A stretch of 64,000 nucleotides of DNA from Eubacteriaceae bacterium (GCA_910575665.1 CAJTFB010000007.1:41802-105801); one strand, 5' to 3'; counted from the stretch's first letter, positions 34,527-44,202 are shown. Numbers and translations: made by a program. The notes: a model not told the origin generated them from the letters alone.

Positions 34527-35456
34527 ATGCAGAACAAGCTGGAAAAAATTTTAGAGGAAGTAGGGAAGGTGATCAAAGGAAAAGCTGCCGAAAAAGAGAT
34601 GATTTTGGCAGCCATTCTTGCAGAAGGACATATTTTACTGGATGATATACCGGGAGTGGGAAAGACAAGCCTTGCCATGGCATTTTCCAAGGCGATGGAG
34701 ATGCAGGCAAATCGTATGCAGTTTACATCGGATGTACTTCCCTCCGATGTGGTGGGATTTAATCTAATAAAACCAGACGGCTCCAAAGAGTATCAGAGGG
34801 GGATCATTTTGTGTAATCTGTTTTTAGCCGACGAGATCAACCGTGCCTCTTCGAAAACCCAGTCTGCGCTGTTAGAGGTGATGGAGGAGGGAAAAGTGAC
34901 GGTAGACGGTATTACCACGCCGGCGCCGAAGCCTTTTGTGGTGATGGCTACTGAAAATCCAGCGGGCTCGGTGGGAACTCAAATGCTGCCGGATTCTCAG
35001 GTGGATCGTTTTATGATTTGTTTGACCCTGGGGTATCCATCCCATAGCGAAGAAGTGCTGATTCTGAAAGAACGGCAGGGTATCCATCCCATTGATTCGG
35101 TGATTCAGGTCGTAGACCGCCAGGAATTGTTGCAAATGCAGCAGATGGTAAAAACTATTTATCTAAACGATGAGATTTATGATTATATTGTAAAGCTGGC
35201 AAATGAGACCAGAACTCATTCTCTGCTGACGCAGGGGCTTAGTCCGAGAGGGACCATTGCCCTGATGGATCTTAGCAAAGCGGTGGCTTTTATGGAAGGC
35301 AGAGATTGTGTGTTTCCAGAGGATGTCAGAAAGGCATTTCCGTATGTGGCGAGACATCGTATCTATCTTACGGCAAGGGCGAAGATGGAGAAGAATGATA
35401 AAGATCAGATCATAAAAGAAGTATTAAAAAGCGTGAAGGCACTAGAAAAACACTGA
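34527..35456 (+). CDS. MoxR-family AAA+ ATPase
   Basis: A 309-residue chaperone-like ATPase: Walker A GVGKTSLA, Walker B LADEINRASSKTQSALLEVMEE and sensor residues in the TENPAGSVG segment. MoxR proteins mature or assemble partner complexes and are usually encoded with DUF58 and transglutaminase genes, as here. AGGAGAAGGG precedes ATG 34527. The target complex is unknown. Confidence 0.93.
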   Translation: MQNKLEKILEEVGKVIKGKAAEKEMILAAILAEGHILLDDIPGVGKTSLAMAFSKAMEMQANRMQFTSDVLPSDVVGFNLIKPDGSKEYQRGIILCNLFLADEINRASSKTQSALLEVMEEGKVTVDGITTPAPKPFVVMATENPAGSVGTQMLPDSQVDRFMICLTLGYPSHSEEVLILKERQGIHPIDSVIQVVDRQELLQMQQMVKTIYLNDEIYDYIVKLANETRTHSLLTQGLSPRGTIALMDLSKAVAFMEGRDCVFPEDVRKAFPYVARHRIYLTARAKMEKNDKDQIIKEVLKSVKALEKH

Positions 35457-35492
35457 CAAGAATGATTGAGGCAGAACAATAAGGGGGATATT

Positions 35493-36572
35493 ATGTGGAA
35501 AAACTGGCTGATCTATATTGTGAGCCTTATGGTCTATTCTCTGTTTACGATACTATATGGTAAGCGGAGTGCATTTATCATACTGTTTGTGATCGTTCTA
35601 GTTCCGCTTATCTATTCACTGCTGACATGGTTTCTCACAAAGAGAGGTTTCAGAGCTTATTTCGAGACGGATTCGATGACTCTGGAAAAGAATAAAATGG
35701 CAGAGATTAAGGTGAAACTGGAGAGCATATCGGAGCTCTGTGCGGGGAATCGAGTACGGGTATTTATTTCTATATACAATGGAATGGGAAAAAGGATTTT
35801 TAGGGGCCGGAAAAAATTATATCTAACGTTAGAAGAGCAGACTGCTTTGTTTGAATTCATGCCGAAATACAGCGGAGTCCATAAAATAGTTCTGGAAAAA
35901 ATCAGATTGTACAGTGGTTTTTCTCTTTTTTGTTCTACGTTTCATCCAGAGGATCAATTATCTTTTATGATCATGCCGGAATACAAAGAATTTCCGGTTC
36001 AGACAGGAATTCTCTATGAAGAAAAGGAAGGGGAAAGTGAACAGTTTTCGGTGAGGAAGTCGGGGAATGATCCATCGGAACTCTATGATATTCGTTTGTA
36101 CCGTCCCGGAGATAAAATGAATCGGATCAACTGGAAATTTTCTGCGAAAAGTAATGAGCTTATGGTACAGGATTATGGGTTTCCCATCGCTTGTGATCTG
36201 GCAGTTTTTTTTGATGTGTCGGCGGAAAAGGATCTTCAAAAGATCGAGAATGCATTGGAAATACTGTATTACATAATGGTTCATTTTACCTTTGAAAAAA
36301 AATTATTTTATGTGATCTGGAAGGATTGTGAGGAGCAGCAGGTGAAGCGCACATTAGTTTCCGGGAGCGAAGATATATATGAGGTGTTTCAGAAATTATT
36401 TTGTGCGGACATGACAGATGGAAAGACTCGGATCGAAGACATGTATTGTGCACAGTTTGAGGGAGAATTTTTGTCCAGCAGTATTTTTATTTATGGGGGT
36501 AGACATGATCTGGAGGATGAGATCCTGCGAATGAAACTTCGAACGGATATGCTGGAGCTGATACATGTTTGA
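35493..36572 (+). CDS. DUF58 membrane protein
   Basis: A 359-residue protein with two N-terminal membrane helices (about 5-45) and the DUF58 signature YRPGDKMNRINWKFSAKS, followed by a vWA-like region (ACDLAVFFDVSAEKD). Usual partner of MoxR. AAGGGGG precedes ATG 35493, 36 bases after moxR. Confidence 0.9.
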   Translation: MWKNWLIYIVSLMVYSLFTILYGKRSAFIILFVIVLVPLIYSLLTWFLTKRGFRAYFETDSMTLEKNKMAEIKVKLESISELCAGNRVRVFISIYNGMGKRIFRGRKKLYLTLEEQTALFEFMPKYSGVHKIVLEKIRLYSGFSLFCSTFHPEDQLSFMIMPEYKEFPVQTGILYEEKEGESEQFSVRKSGNDPSELYDIRLYRPGDKMNRINWKFSAKSNELMVQDYGFPIACDLAVFFDVSAEKDLQKIENALEILYYIMVHFTFEKKLFYVIWKDCEEQQVKRTLVSGSEDIYEVFQKLFCADMTDGKTRIEDMYCAQFEGEFLSSSIFIYGGRHDLEDEILRMKLRTDMLELIHV

Positions 36573-36591
36573 ACAGAGGGGGATATGAATC

Positions 36592-38781
36592 GTGGGCAAA
36601 AGACTACAGCTCATACCATTGGTGCTGCTTCTGTTATGCAGCGGAACGAGCATGTCCAGTGGTCTCTATTATTATGAAGTAAGGGATATCATTTATTTCA
36701 TCCATGTGCTATTGGTGGCACTGGTATTTTATAGTGCCAGATATTTTATCGGTATACGTAAACATAGGGAACTATACAGCCTGGGAGTATGTCTCGGGAC
36801 GTTGTGCCTGTGCTTTTTATTCCTAAGAAAATTTTTACTGCCGGGGTTTCGGGCGCTGTATAATCAGATATCTGACAATGTATATTTGACTGCTGGCATA
36901 GAACTTGGACAGTGGAACAATACAGATAGTGAATACGTGGGCCTGGCAATTTGTCAGATCGTAGCTTTGATTACAGCTCTCACCCTCTATTTTTATGAGA
37001 CGAAGAAGCCTGTAGCAGTTACATTACTGCCTTCTTTTCTGGTGTTTATCCTGCCTATTCTCATCGATGGCGTGCCCTATGAAGCATGTGTGATCGTCTA
37101 TGGATTGTCATTTATTATATTTGCTGGGATGGGGCGCTATGGTGGGAATGCTATAAAATTAGTTTTTTTGGTGGGAGCTGTCTTTCTGGCGTGCGGGGTA
37201 GCAGTAACTTCCTTTTCCTGGAAGGATGTGGATCCAGTGTTACAGGATTATAGAGAACAGATTATGGTTGGGGGAAGTGGTGTTCGTCAACAGGGAAGTG
37301 AAAAGATAGAAAAGAAGAAAGAGAAAAAGGAACAGATGATCCTTTTTGGGCAGTTCAGCCAGGCAGGATCCATTCATTATAATGGAACCGTGGAGCTTAT
37401 CGTGACAAGATTAACAGATTTTTTTGAAAAAGACAAATTATATATCCGGGGATTTATCGGAAATACCTTTAAGGATAATTTGTGGTATGGACCTCATATG
37501 AAAGATTCTTATGATCTTCGGGGAATGGCATGCGAAAGGGAAAGCAGTGTTGAAATAGAAAATGCCTACGATAAGGGGAATTATGCAGCCTATGCGATGG
37601 ATGAAGGGGGGATGCCTTATTATACCTATTATGGGTATAACGTTCCTGAGCGTTACAAAGGAAAATTCAATAAGAAGACTTTAAAGGTAGAAAAAAATCT
37701 CAGGAACCGTATCCGGAAGGAAATTATTGGGGGAGATACAAAGTTTTTTTCACTGTATAACGCAATTGATTTTACGATGGAATTTTTTAACAAAAACTAT
37801 CGATATACTTTAAGGCCAGGTATGGTACAGGATGGTGAAAATGAGATCGAGACGTTTTTGTTTGAGAGGAAGACCGGGTATTGTACCCATTTTGCCTCAG
37901 CTGCTGTTATGATACTGCGGACATTGGGGGTTCCGGCCCGGCTAGCACAAGGGTATATGATCAGTGGATACCGAGTGAATGCGAACAAGAAAACCAGCGT
38001 TCGCGACAGCAATGCCCACGCCTGGGTGGAACTTTATATTGATGGTACTGGATGGGTACCGGTTGATTTCACTCCTAGTTCTACAAATGCAGATGCTCTG
38101 GCTGGACGGGATCCTGATAACGGACAATCCGAGTGGGATGCGGAAGAGAACGACAGGGATGAGCCGGAAATGACAGAACAGCCGGATGAGAAGGATGAGA
38201 CAGAGGAAGATGATGCGTCTGAGGAGGACGGAGACGAAGGCGAGAATGAAGCGGAACTGAATGAAGTTTCTCCCAGCGAGTCCCGCATCGTTTTCAGAAT
38301 GATGTTGGTTGTCCTATGCCTTGCCTCTCTCTTTTTGGCAGGTATCCGGCTTCGTCATCTGTGGAGGTACCGCTGCATGAAAAGAACCTTTGCGAAGGGG
38401 GATGCCTGCCGGAAGTTGGTGTGTCTCAATGATAATATGAGAGGAATCTGGCGGAGGCTGGGAGTGAGGTGGGAGTATACCGACAGCAAAGGACTGATGA
38501 AACAGATCTTACATAAGACGCAGAAGTATTATGTTTTCAGTGATGCCAGGGAATTAGCGGAACTTCAGGAACAGATCTGCGGGTATGTGCTGGGTGTATA
38601 CCGAAGCCGGTATAGTGCGGGTGGGATAGTGGATGAAGAATATTTTCAGTGTCAAAAGTACATCACTCAGCTTCTACTGAATATTAGACAACGGGGAGAA
38701 GCTAAGTTGTGGAGAAGAATGAAAAGTCAAAACATTGTAAAAATTTTAGTAAAGAGGGGGAAACGGAATGGATCAGAATAA
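36592..38781 (+). CDS. Membrane transglutaminase-like protein
   Basis: A 729-residue protein: six or seven N-terminal membrane helices (about 5-210), an extracellular transglutaminase/protease-like domain with triad C431 (GYCTHFASA), H476 (NAHAWVEL) and D492 (VDFTPS), an acidic low-complexity stretch (about 510-560), another membrane helix and a cytoplasmic tail (DUF4129-like). GTG 36592 follows GAGGGGG. Completes the MoxR-DUF58-transglutaminase operon; its end overlaps the LUD gene by 14 bases. Substrate is unknown; surface protein processing is plausible. Confidence 0.9.
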   Translation: MGKRLQLIPLVLLLLCSGTSMSSGLYYYEVRDIIYFIHVLLVALVFYSARYFIGIRKHRELYSLGVCLGTLCLCFLFLRKFLLPGFRALYNQISDNVYLTAGIELGQWNNTDSEYVGLAICQIVALITALTLYFYETKKPVAVTLLPSFLVFILPILIDGVPYEACVIVYGLSFIIFAGMGRYGGNAIKLVFLVGAVFLACGVAVTSFSWKDVDPVLQDYREQIMVGGSGVRQQGSEKIEKKKEKKEQMILFGQFSQAGSIHYNGTVELIVTRLTDFFEKDKLYIRGFIGNTFKDNLWYGPHMKDSYDLRGMACERESSVEIENAYDKGNYAAYAMDEGGMPYYTYYGYNVPERYKGKFNKKTLKVEKNLRNRIRKEIIGGDTKFFSLYNAIDFTMEFFNKNYRYTLRPGMVQDGENEIETFLFERKTGYCTHFASAAVMILRTLGVPARLAQGYMISGYRVNANKKTSVRDSNAHAWVELYIDGTGWVPVDFTPSSTNADALAGRDPDNGQSEWDAEENDRDEPEMTEQPDEKDETEEDDASEEDGDEGENEAELNEVSPSESRIVFRMMLVVLCLASLFLAGIRLRHLWRYRCMKRTFAKGDACRKLVCLNDNMRGIWRRLGVRWEYTDSKGLMKQILHKTQKYYVFSDARELAELQEQICGYVLGVYRSRYSAGGIVDEEYFQCQKYITQLLLNIRQRGEAKLWRRMKSQNIVKILVKRGKRNGSE

Positions 38782-39409
38782 ATTAGCGGCAAGAAAAAAT
38801 CTTGCTGAGACGATGATCAAAAATCTGGCAAAGCGGAATATGGAAGGATATTTTGCCGAGACAAAGGAAGAGGCCGTGCAGCTTATCATGGAAAAATTCC
38901 TTACCGCAGGAAAGACTGTATGCTTTGGTGGTTCCATGAGCCTGACAGAATCGGGGCTTATGGCTGCGATCGCAGAGTCAGACTGTGTTCTTTATGATCG
39001 GACGAAGGCGGTGACACCAGAAGAGTTAAAGGATATGAAGGCAAAGATGATCAATAGTGATTATTTCCTTATGAGCACCAATGCCATTACGGTGGAGGGA
39101 GAGCTGATTAACATCGATGGAAGAGGTAACCGCGTCTCTTATCTGTGCTATGGCCCAGAACATGTCATCATCCTTGCGGGGATGAATAAAGTGGTGAGTA
39201 CAGTGGAAGATGGATTTCGCAGGGTGAGGGATATTGCTTCCCCACCCAATACGGTGCGCCTCAATAAAAATACTCCCTGTGCCGAAACCGGGCGATGCGG
39301 CGATTGTTACAATGAGGATTGTATCTGTTCTCAGATCGTGGTCACCCGCAGGAGTGGAGAAAAGAACCGGATCAAGGTAGTACTGGTCGCCGAAGAGCTG
39401 GGATACTGA
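38768..39409 (+). CDS. LUD-domain protein (LutC/DUF162-like)
   Basis: A 213-residue protein of the lactate-utilisation (LUD) superfamily, with GGSMSLTESGL and the MSTNAITVEGELINIDGRGNR core. A Cys-rich C-terminal motif CAETGRCGDCYNEDCIC suggests a metal or Fe-S site. LutA and LutB partners are absent, so this is the stand-alone form common in clostridia whose function is not established. It overlaps the preceding gene by 14 bases and is 4 bases from topB. Confidence 0.85.
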   Translation: MDQNKLAARKNLAETMIKNLAKRNMEGYFAETKEEAVQLIMEKFLTAGKTVCFGGSMSLTESGLMAAIAESDCVLYDRTKAVTPEELKDMKAKMINSDYFLMSTNAITVEGELINIDGRGNRVSYLCYGPEHVIILAGMNKVVSTVEDGFRRVRDIASPPNTVRLNKNTPCAETGRCGDCYNEDCICSQIVVTRRSGEKNRIKVVLVAEELGY

Positions 39410-39413
39410 TCTT

Positions 39414-41546
39414 ATGGGAAAACGATTATTTATCGCAGAGAAGCCCAGTGTGGCCCAGGAATTTGCGCGGGTTCTCGGTGTCCGGGGAAGAAGAGGAGAT
39501 GGATTTATCGAATCGGAGGATACGGTGGTGACCTGGTGTGTGGGACATCTGGTGACGATGAGTTATCCTGAGGTATATGATCCTGCATATGCCAAATGGG
39601 CCTTTGAAACCCTGCCTTTTTTGCCGAAGGATTTTCGGTACGAGGTTATCCCCAATGTGAAAAAGCAGTTTGAGACGGTGAAGGGACTTCTCCTCCGGTC
39701 AGATGTGGAAGAGATCTACGTCTGTACCGATTCCGGACGTGAGGGCGAATATATATATCGGTTGGTGGACCAGATGGCACAGGTTCCAGACACCAAAAAG
39801 AAATACCGGGTGTGGATCGATTCCCAGACAGAAGATGAAATCCTGCGGGGGATCCGGGAGGCAAAACCTCTGAAAGAATACGATAATCTCAGTGATTCCG
39901 CTTATCTGAGAGCGAAGGAAGATTATCTTATGGGAATCAATTTTTCCAGGGCGCTGTCTCTCAAGTATGGGGGCTGGCTCAATGACAGTGTAGAGGGAAA
40001 AAAGTGGACTTCCGTATCCGTGGGACGGGTGATGACCTGTGTCCTCGGTATGGTGGTCACGAGAGAATGGGAGATCCGCAAGTTTGTGAAGACGCCATTT
40101 TACCGGGTGATAGGAAGTTTTGCCCCCCAGCTGCCACAGCGGGAAGACGATTTGACGGAGGGAGACAAGGCTCCGCCGGTGTTGGAGGGGGAGTGGAGGG
40201 TGACGGAAGAGTCGAGATACTTCCAATCTCCCAAGCTCTATAAGGAAAATGGTTTCCGGGAAGAGGAGACGGCGAAAGAGCTGTCTTCATCTCTTTCAGA
40301 CCAGGACAGACAGGCAGTTTTGGAAAAGATCGAAAAAAAGAAAGAAAAGAAAAATCCTCCGCTTCTGTTTAACCTGGCAGAGCTGCAGAACCTTTCTTCC
40401 AAACTGTTTAAGATCAGCCCGGATGAAACACTCCAGGTGGTGCAGGAACTTTATGAGAAGAAACTGGTCACTTATCCCCGTACTGACGCCAGAGTGTTGA
40501 GCAGTGCGGTGGCGAAAGAGATCATCAAAAATCTGAAAGGATTGCAGGGCTATGATCTGGCGCTTCCCTATCTCCGCCAGATCGCTGAGATGAAAAGCCA
40601 TGAGAAGCTTGCCAAGTCTAGATATGTGGACGATAAGAAGATCACGGACCACTATGCCATTATTCCGACGGGACAGGGACTAGGTGCTCTCAAATCATTG
40701 AAACCTGTGGCGGCAAAGATGTATGAGGTGATTGTCCGGCGTTTTCTGAGCATTTTTTATCCACCAGCGGTGTATCAGAAGATCAACGTGGTGTTGGCAG
40801 TGGAAAATCCCCAGAAAGAAAAGGTATATACGGAGCGGTTTTATACATCGGCAAAAGTTCTGATCGAGGAAGGATTTTTAGCAGTAACGGAATATTCCTT
40901 TTCCAACAAAAAGAAGAACGGAAACTCCGAAGGCGGTGACGAGGAGTCCCAGGAACCTGGAAAAAAGGCGACCGAAGAGGCGCAAGCGGTAGAATCCGCA
41001 AATAGTACGGAAGCTCTCCGAATACTTCTTCCCCATCTCAAAAAGGGTATGAAGCTGCCGGTGGTTTCCATGAAGATCAAGGAGGGGGAAACCTCCCCGC
41101 CGAAGCGCTACAATTCCGGTTCCATGATCCTTGCCATGGAGAATGCAGGGCAGCTCATCGAGGATGAGGAACTGAGGGCGCTGATCAAAAGCAGCGGTAT
41201 TGGAACCAGTGCGACCAGGGCGGAGATCCTGAAAAAATTGTTCCACATCTCCTATCTGAAGCTGAACAAAAAGACACAGATCATAACGCCTACCTTAAAA
41301 GGGGAGCTGGTGTGTGGAATCGTGAGATATGCCATTCCTGCTATGCTGAGTCCCAAGCTGACAGCCAGCTGGGAGAAAGGGCTGGGAGGCGTGGCAGAAG
41401 GCGACATCGGCGAGGAGGAGTATATGGATAAACTCACCGGTTTTGTCAGGCAGCAGGTGGGAAAAGTAAAAGAGACAAACAATATGACACAGCTACGCTC
41501 ATATTATAATATGGCGAAGGAATACTATCCTTTAACAAAAAAATGA
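39414..41546 (+). CDS. topB: DNA topoisomerase III (type IA)
   Basis: A 710-residue type IA topoisomerase that passes single DNA strands. The TOPRIM domain is seen in FIAEKPSVAQ and CTDSGREGEYIYRLV; the active tyrosine is Y354 in VTYPRTDARVL. An acidic/Lys-rich insertion lies about 500-540. No C-terminal zinc fingers, as usual for TopB. It could be chromosomal or of mobile-element origin, but its base composition matches neighbours. Confidence 0.93.
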   Translation: MGKRLFIAEKPSVAQEFARVLGVRGRRGDGFIESEDTVVTWCVGHLVTMSYPEVYDPAYAKWAFETLPFLPKDFRYEVIPNVKKQFETVKGLLLRSDVEEIYVCTDSGREGEYIYRLVDQMAQVPDTKKKYRVWIDSQTEDEILRGIREAKPLKEYDNLSDSAYLRAKEDYLMGINFSRALSLKYGGWLNDSVEGKKWTSVSVGRVMTCVLGMVVTREWEIRKFVKTPFYRVIGSFAPQLPQREDDLTEGDKAPPVLEGEWRVTEESRYFQSPKLYKENGFREEETAKELSSSLSDQDRQAVLEKIEKKKEKKNPPLLFNLAELQNLSSKLFKISPDETLQVVQELYEKKLVTYPRTDARVLSSAVAKEIIKNLKGLQGYDLALPYLRQIAEMKSHEKLAKSRYVDDKKITDHYAIIPTGQGLGALKSLKPVAAKMYEVIVRRFLSIFYPPAVYQKINVVLAVENPQKEKVYTERFYTSAKVLIEEGFLAVTEYSFSNKKKNGNSEGGDEESQEPGKKATEEAQAVESANSTEALRILLPHLKKGMKLPVVSMKIKEGETSPPKRYNSGSMILAMENAGQLIEDEELRALIKSSGIGTSATRAEILKKLFHISYLKLNKKTQIITPTLKGELVCGIVRYAIPAMLSPKLTASWEKGLGGVAEGDIGEEEYMDKLTGFVRQQVGKVKETNNMTQLRSYYNMAKEYYPLTKK

Positions 41547-41559
41547 AAGGATGCAGAGC

Positions 41560-42225
41560 ATGAAAGAATTGACGAATCAGCAGCTGTTTGAAGATAAAAA
41601 TACCATAGCATGGGAGCTGATCTCCCGGTATAAATACCCCTTTGAGGTGCTTCCCGCAATCAGCGAATATATTGTGACACGGGGAGAGAGCCTTCCCGAA
41701 GACCGCTACGAGAAACGGGGAGATAACGTCTGGATCGCCCGCAGCGCTTCCGTGGCAGAGAGTGCCAGCATCACAGGGCCAGTGATCATCGACGAGGATG
41801 CGGAGATAAGACACTGTGCCTTTATCCGTGGCAATGCCATTGTGGGAAAAGGCGCTGTGGTGGGAAACTCCACGGAGCTTAAAAACGTCATCCTATTTGA
41901 CGGGGTCCAGGTGCCCCACTATAACTATGTGGGAGATTCCATCCTCGGTTACCGATCCCATATGGGAGCAGGGTCCATCACCTCCAATGTAAAGTCAGAT
42001 AAGACGCTGGTGGAGATCCGCTGCGGAGAGGATAAGGTAAAGACCGGATTGAAAAAGATGGGGGCTGTTCTCGGCAGCTTTGTGGAGGTTGGTTGTGGCA
42101 GTATTTTGAATCCGGGGACGGTGATCGGGAGCCATACGAATGTATATCCCCTCTCTTCCGTCCGTGGGTATGTGCCAGGGGCAAGTATTTATAAGAGACA
42201 GGGAGAAGTGGTGGAGAAGAGATAG
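41560..42225 (+). CDS. Left-handed beta-helix protein, GlmU C-terminal-like
   Basis: A 221-residue protein with hexapeptide repeats of the left-handed beta-helix kind (SASVAESASITGPVIIDEDAE, AIVGKGAVVGNSTELKN, VGCGSILNPGTVIGSHTN). It resembles the acetyltransferase end of GlmU, but the nucleotidyltransferase domain is missing and the usual GlmU acetyl-CoA-site residues are not evident. The N-terminal 50 residues are helical. ATG 41560 is preferred over 41551 on ribosome-site spacing. Possibly a sugar acyl- or nucleotidyl-related enzyme; substrate unknown. Confidence 0.75.
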   Translation: MKELTNQQLFEDKNTIAWELISRYKYPFEVLPAISEYIVTRGESLPEDRYEKRGDNVWIARSASVAESASITGPVIIDEDAEIRHCAFIRGNAIVGKGAVVGNSTELKNVILFDGVQVPHYNYVGDSILGYRSHMGAGSITSNVKSDKTLVEIRCGEDKVKTGLKKMGAVLGSFVEVGCGSILNPGTVIGSHTNVYPLSSVRGYVPGASIYKRQGEVVEKR

Positions 42226-42234
42226 GATAGGGCG

Positions 42235-42263
42235 TTGACATTTTTATCAAAATATTGTACGAT
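42235..42263 (+). promoter_or_regulatory. Promoter for the Fe-S scaffold/GGGtGRT pair
   Basis: A perfect TTGACA (42235-42240), 17-base spacer, TACGAT (42258-42263). The predicted start near 42270 supports ATG 42305 rather than ATG 42275 as the gene start. Confidence 0.65.
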
Positions 42264-42304
42264 AATGAGAGAAAATGACGAATAAGAAAGGAGTTACTAT
42301 CGAC

Positions 42305-43012
42305 ATGATTTATTCACAGGAAGTAGAAAACATGTGCCCAGTTGCTCAGGGTGTCAACCATGGTTGTGCACCGATTCCAGAAGAAGCAAAATGGGTAAAA
42401 GCAAAAGAAGTTAAAGATATCTCTGGTTTTACACATGGTGTAGGCTGGTGTGCACCTCAGCAGGGGGCATGTAAGCTGACTTTGAATGTAAAAGAAGGTA
42501 TCATTCAGGAAGCACTGGTAGAGACGATCGGTTGTTCTGGTATGACACACTCCGCAGCGATGGCAGCAGAGATCCTTCCAGGACGTACCGTTATGGAAGC
42601 TTTGAATACAGACCTTGTATGTGACGCCATCAATACGGCAATGAGAGAATTGTTCCTTCAGATCGTATATGGACGTTCCCAGAGTGCGTTCTCTGAGGAT
42701 GGACTTGCGATCGGAGCAGGACTTGAGGATCTGGGGAAAGGACTTCGTTCCCAGGTTGGTACGATGTATGGTACATTGAAAAAGGGTCCACGTTATCTGG
42801 AGATGGCAGAGGGATACGTAACAGCAATCGCTTTGGATGAAAATGATCTGATCATTGGTTATAAATTCGTTAGCCTTGGTAAAATGACTGACTTTATCAA
42901 AAAGGGTGATGACCCGAACACTGCTTACGAAAAAGCATGTGGTCAGTACGGTCGTGTAGACGACGCTGTCAAACTCATCGATCCGAGAACGGATGAAGAA
43001 GTCGCAAAATAA
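42305..43012 (+). CDS. Iron-sulfur cluster scaffold-like protein, partner of GGGtGRT
   Basis: A 235-residue protein related to NifU/IscU-type scaffolds (GCSGMTHSAAMAAEILPGRTVMEAL). Possible metal-ligand cysteines occur in MCPVAQGVNHGC, WCAPQQGAC and GCSGM. AAAGGAG at 42287-42293 serves ATG 42305. Twenty bases separate it from the GGGtGRT gene, with which it forms a conserved pair in Lachnospiraceae and related anaerobes. Codon use is strongly biased (GGT, CGT, TCC), suggesting high expression. The exact job is not known to me. Confidence 0.8.
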   Translation: MIYSQEVENMCPVAQGVNHGCAPIPEEAKWVKAKEVKDISGFTHGVGWCAPQQGACKLTLNVKEGIIQEALVETIGCSGMTHSAAMAAEILPGRTVMEALNTDLVCDAINTAMRELFLQIVYGRSQSAFSEDGLAIGAGLEDLGKGLRSQVGTMYGTLKKGPRYLEMAEGYVTAIALDENDLIIGYKFVSLGKMTDFIKKGDDPNTAYEKACGQYGRVDDAVKLIDPRTDEEVAK

Positions 43013-43031
43013 TAAAAGGAGGTAGCGAATA

Positions 43032-44042
43032 ATGGCTTTATTTGAATCATATGAAAGAAGAATTGATAAGATCAACAGCGTATTGAATGAGTACGGCATC
43101 TCCTCCATCGAAGAGGCAGAGAAGATCACAAAAGATGCAGGCTTAAATGTATACGATCAGATCAAAGGCATTCAGCCGATCTGTTTTGAAAATGCGTGCT
43201 GGGCTTACATAGTAGGTGCTGCGATCGCGATCAAGAAGGGCTGCAAAAGAGCAGCGGATGCAGCAGCAGCAATCGGTGAGGGACTTCAGGCATTTTGTAT
43301 CCCTGGTTCCGTGGCAGATACCCGTAAGGTAGGTTTGGGACATGGAAACCTTGGAAAGATGCTCCTTGAGGAAGAGACAGAGTGCTTCTGTTTCCTGGCT
43401 GGACATGAGTCCTTCGCAGCAGCAGAGGGTGCGATCGGTATCGCCGAGAAGGCAAATAAGGTTCGTAAGAATCCCCTCCGCGTTATTCTGAATGGTCTGG
43501 GAAAAGATGCTGCACAGATCATTTCCCGTATCAATGGATTTACTTTTGTAGAGACAGAGTATGATCCGTATACGAATACCGTAAAAGAAGTATCCCGCAT
43601 CTCCTATTCTGAGGGTCTTCGTTCCAAGGTAAACTGCTATGGTGCTAATGATGTTCAGGAAGGCGTTGCGATCATGCACAAGGAAGGTGTAGATGTATCT
43701 ATTACCGGTAACTCCACAAATCCTACACGTTTCCAGCATCCAGTGGCAGGTACATACAAAAAGGAATGCCTGGAGCAGGGTAAAAAATATTTCTCTGTGG
43801 CATCCGGCGGTGGTACAGGACGTACCCTTCATCCGGATAACATGGCAGCAGGTCCTGCATCCTACGGTATGACAGATACCCTCGGACGTATGCACAGTGA
43901 CGCACAGTTCGCAGGTTCTTCTTCTGTGCCAGCACACGTTGAGATGATGGGCCTGATCGGCGCAGGCAACAACCCAATGGTTGGTATGACAGTTGCAGTG
44001 GCTGTTTCTATCCAGGAAGCAGCGGACAATGGAAATTTCTAA
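43032..44042 (+). CDS. GGGtGRT protein
   Basis: A 336-residue protein carrying the name-giving motif GGGTGRTLHPDNM. Other conserved-looking parts are GNSTNPTRFQHPVAGTYKKE and the glycine-rich end LIGAGNNPMVGMTVAVAVS. Cytoplasmic, no membrane segments. The family has no established function. Codon bias is strong, as in its partner, and it has a strong ribosome site (AAAGGAGG) and a strong terminator, which suggests an abundant protein. Confidence 0.9.
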   Translation: MALFESYERRIDKINSVLNEYGISSIEEAEKITKDAGLNVYDQIKGIQPICFENACWAYIVGAAIAIKKGCKRAADAAAAIGEGLQAFCIPGSVADTRKVGLGHGNLGKMLLEEETECFCFLAGHESFAAAEGAIGIAEKANKVRKNPLRVILNGLGKDAAQIISRINGFTFVETEYDPYTNTVKEVSRISYSEGLRSKVNCYGANDVQEGVAIMHKEGVDVSITGNSTNPTRFQHPVAGTYKKECLEQGKKYFSVASGGGTGRTLHPDNMAAGPASYGMTDTLGRMHSDAQFAGSSSVPAHVEMMGLIGAGNNPMVGMTVAVAVSIQEAADNGNF

Positions 44043-44085
44043 TTTTTTGGTCAAGTTCTAAGAATATACTTTCATGGAAATACAG

Positions 44086-44123
44086 AAAGTACCGCAGTTC
44101 TGAGGAATTGCGGTACTTTTTTT
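44086..44123 (+). terminator. Terminator after GGGtGRT
   Basis: AAAGTACCGCAGTTC (44086-44100) pairs with 44104-44119 around TGA, followed by T-run to 44123. Confidence 0.9.
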
Positions 44124-44142
44124 GGATGAAAGGAAAATAAAC

Positions 44143-44165
44143 CACCGGCTTCGGCTATGCCGGTG
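44143..44165. repeat. Short GC-rich hairpin
   Basis: CACCGGC (44143-44149) pairs with GCCGGTG (44159-44165), loop TTCGGCTAT. It lies between the GGGtGRT terminator and the end of the GH2 gene; no clear T-run on either strand. Confidence 0.5.
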
Positions 44166-44202
44166 TGACCCGCAATAGCTTTAGCTACAAGCAATGTTGC
44201 AA

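Noticed and set aside
43143..44054. A 303-codon minus-strand frame across the GGGtGRT gene
   Set aside because: Shadow of a strongly codon-biased gene; Cys/His-rich and without a start signal.
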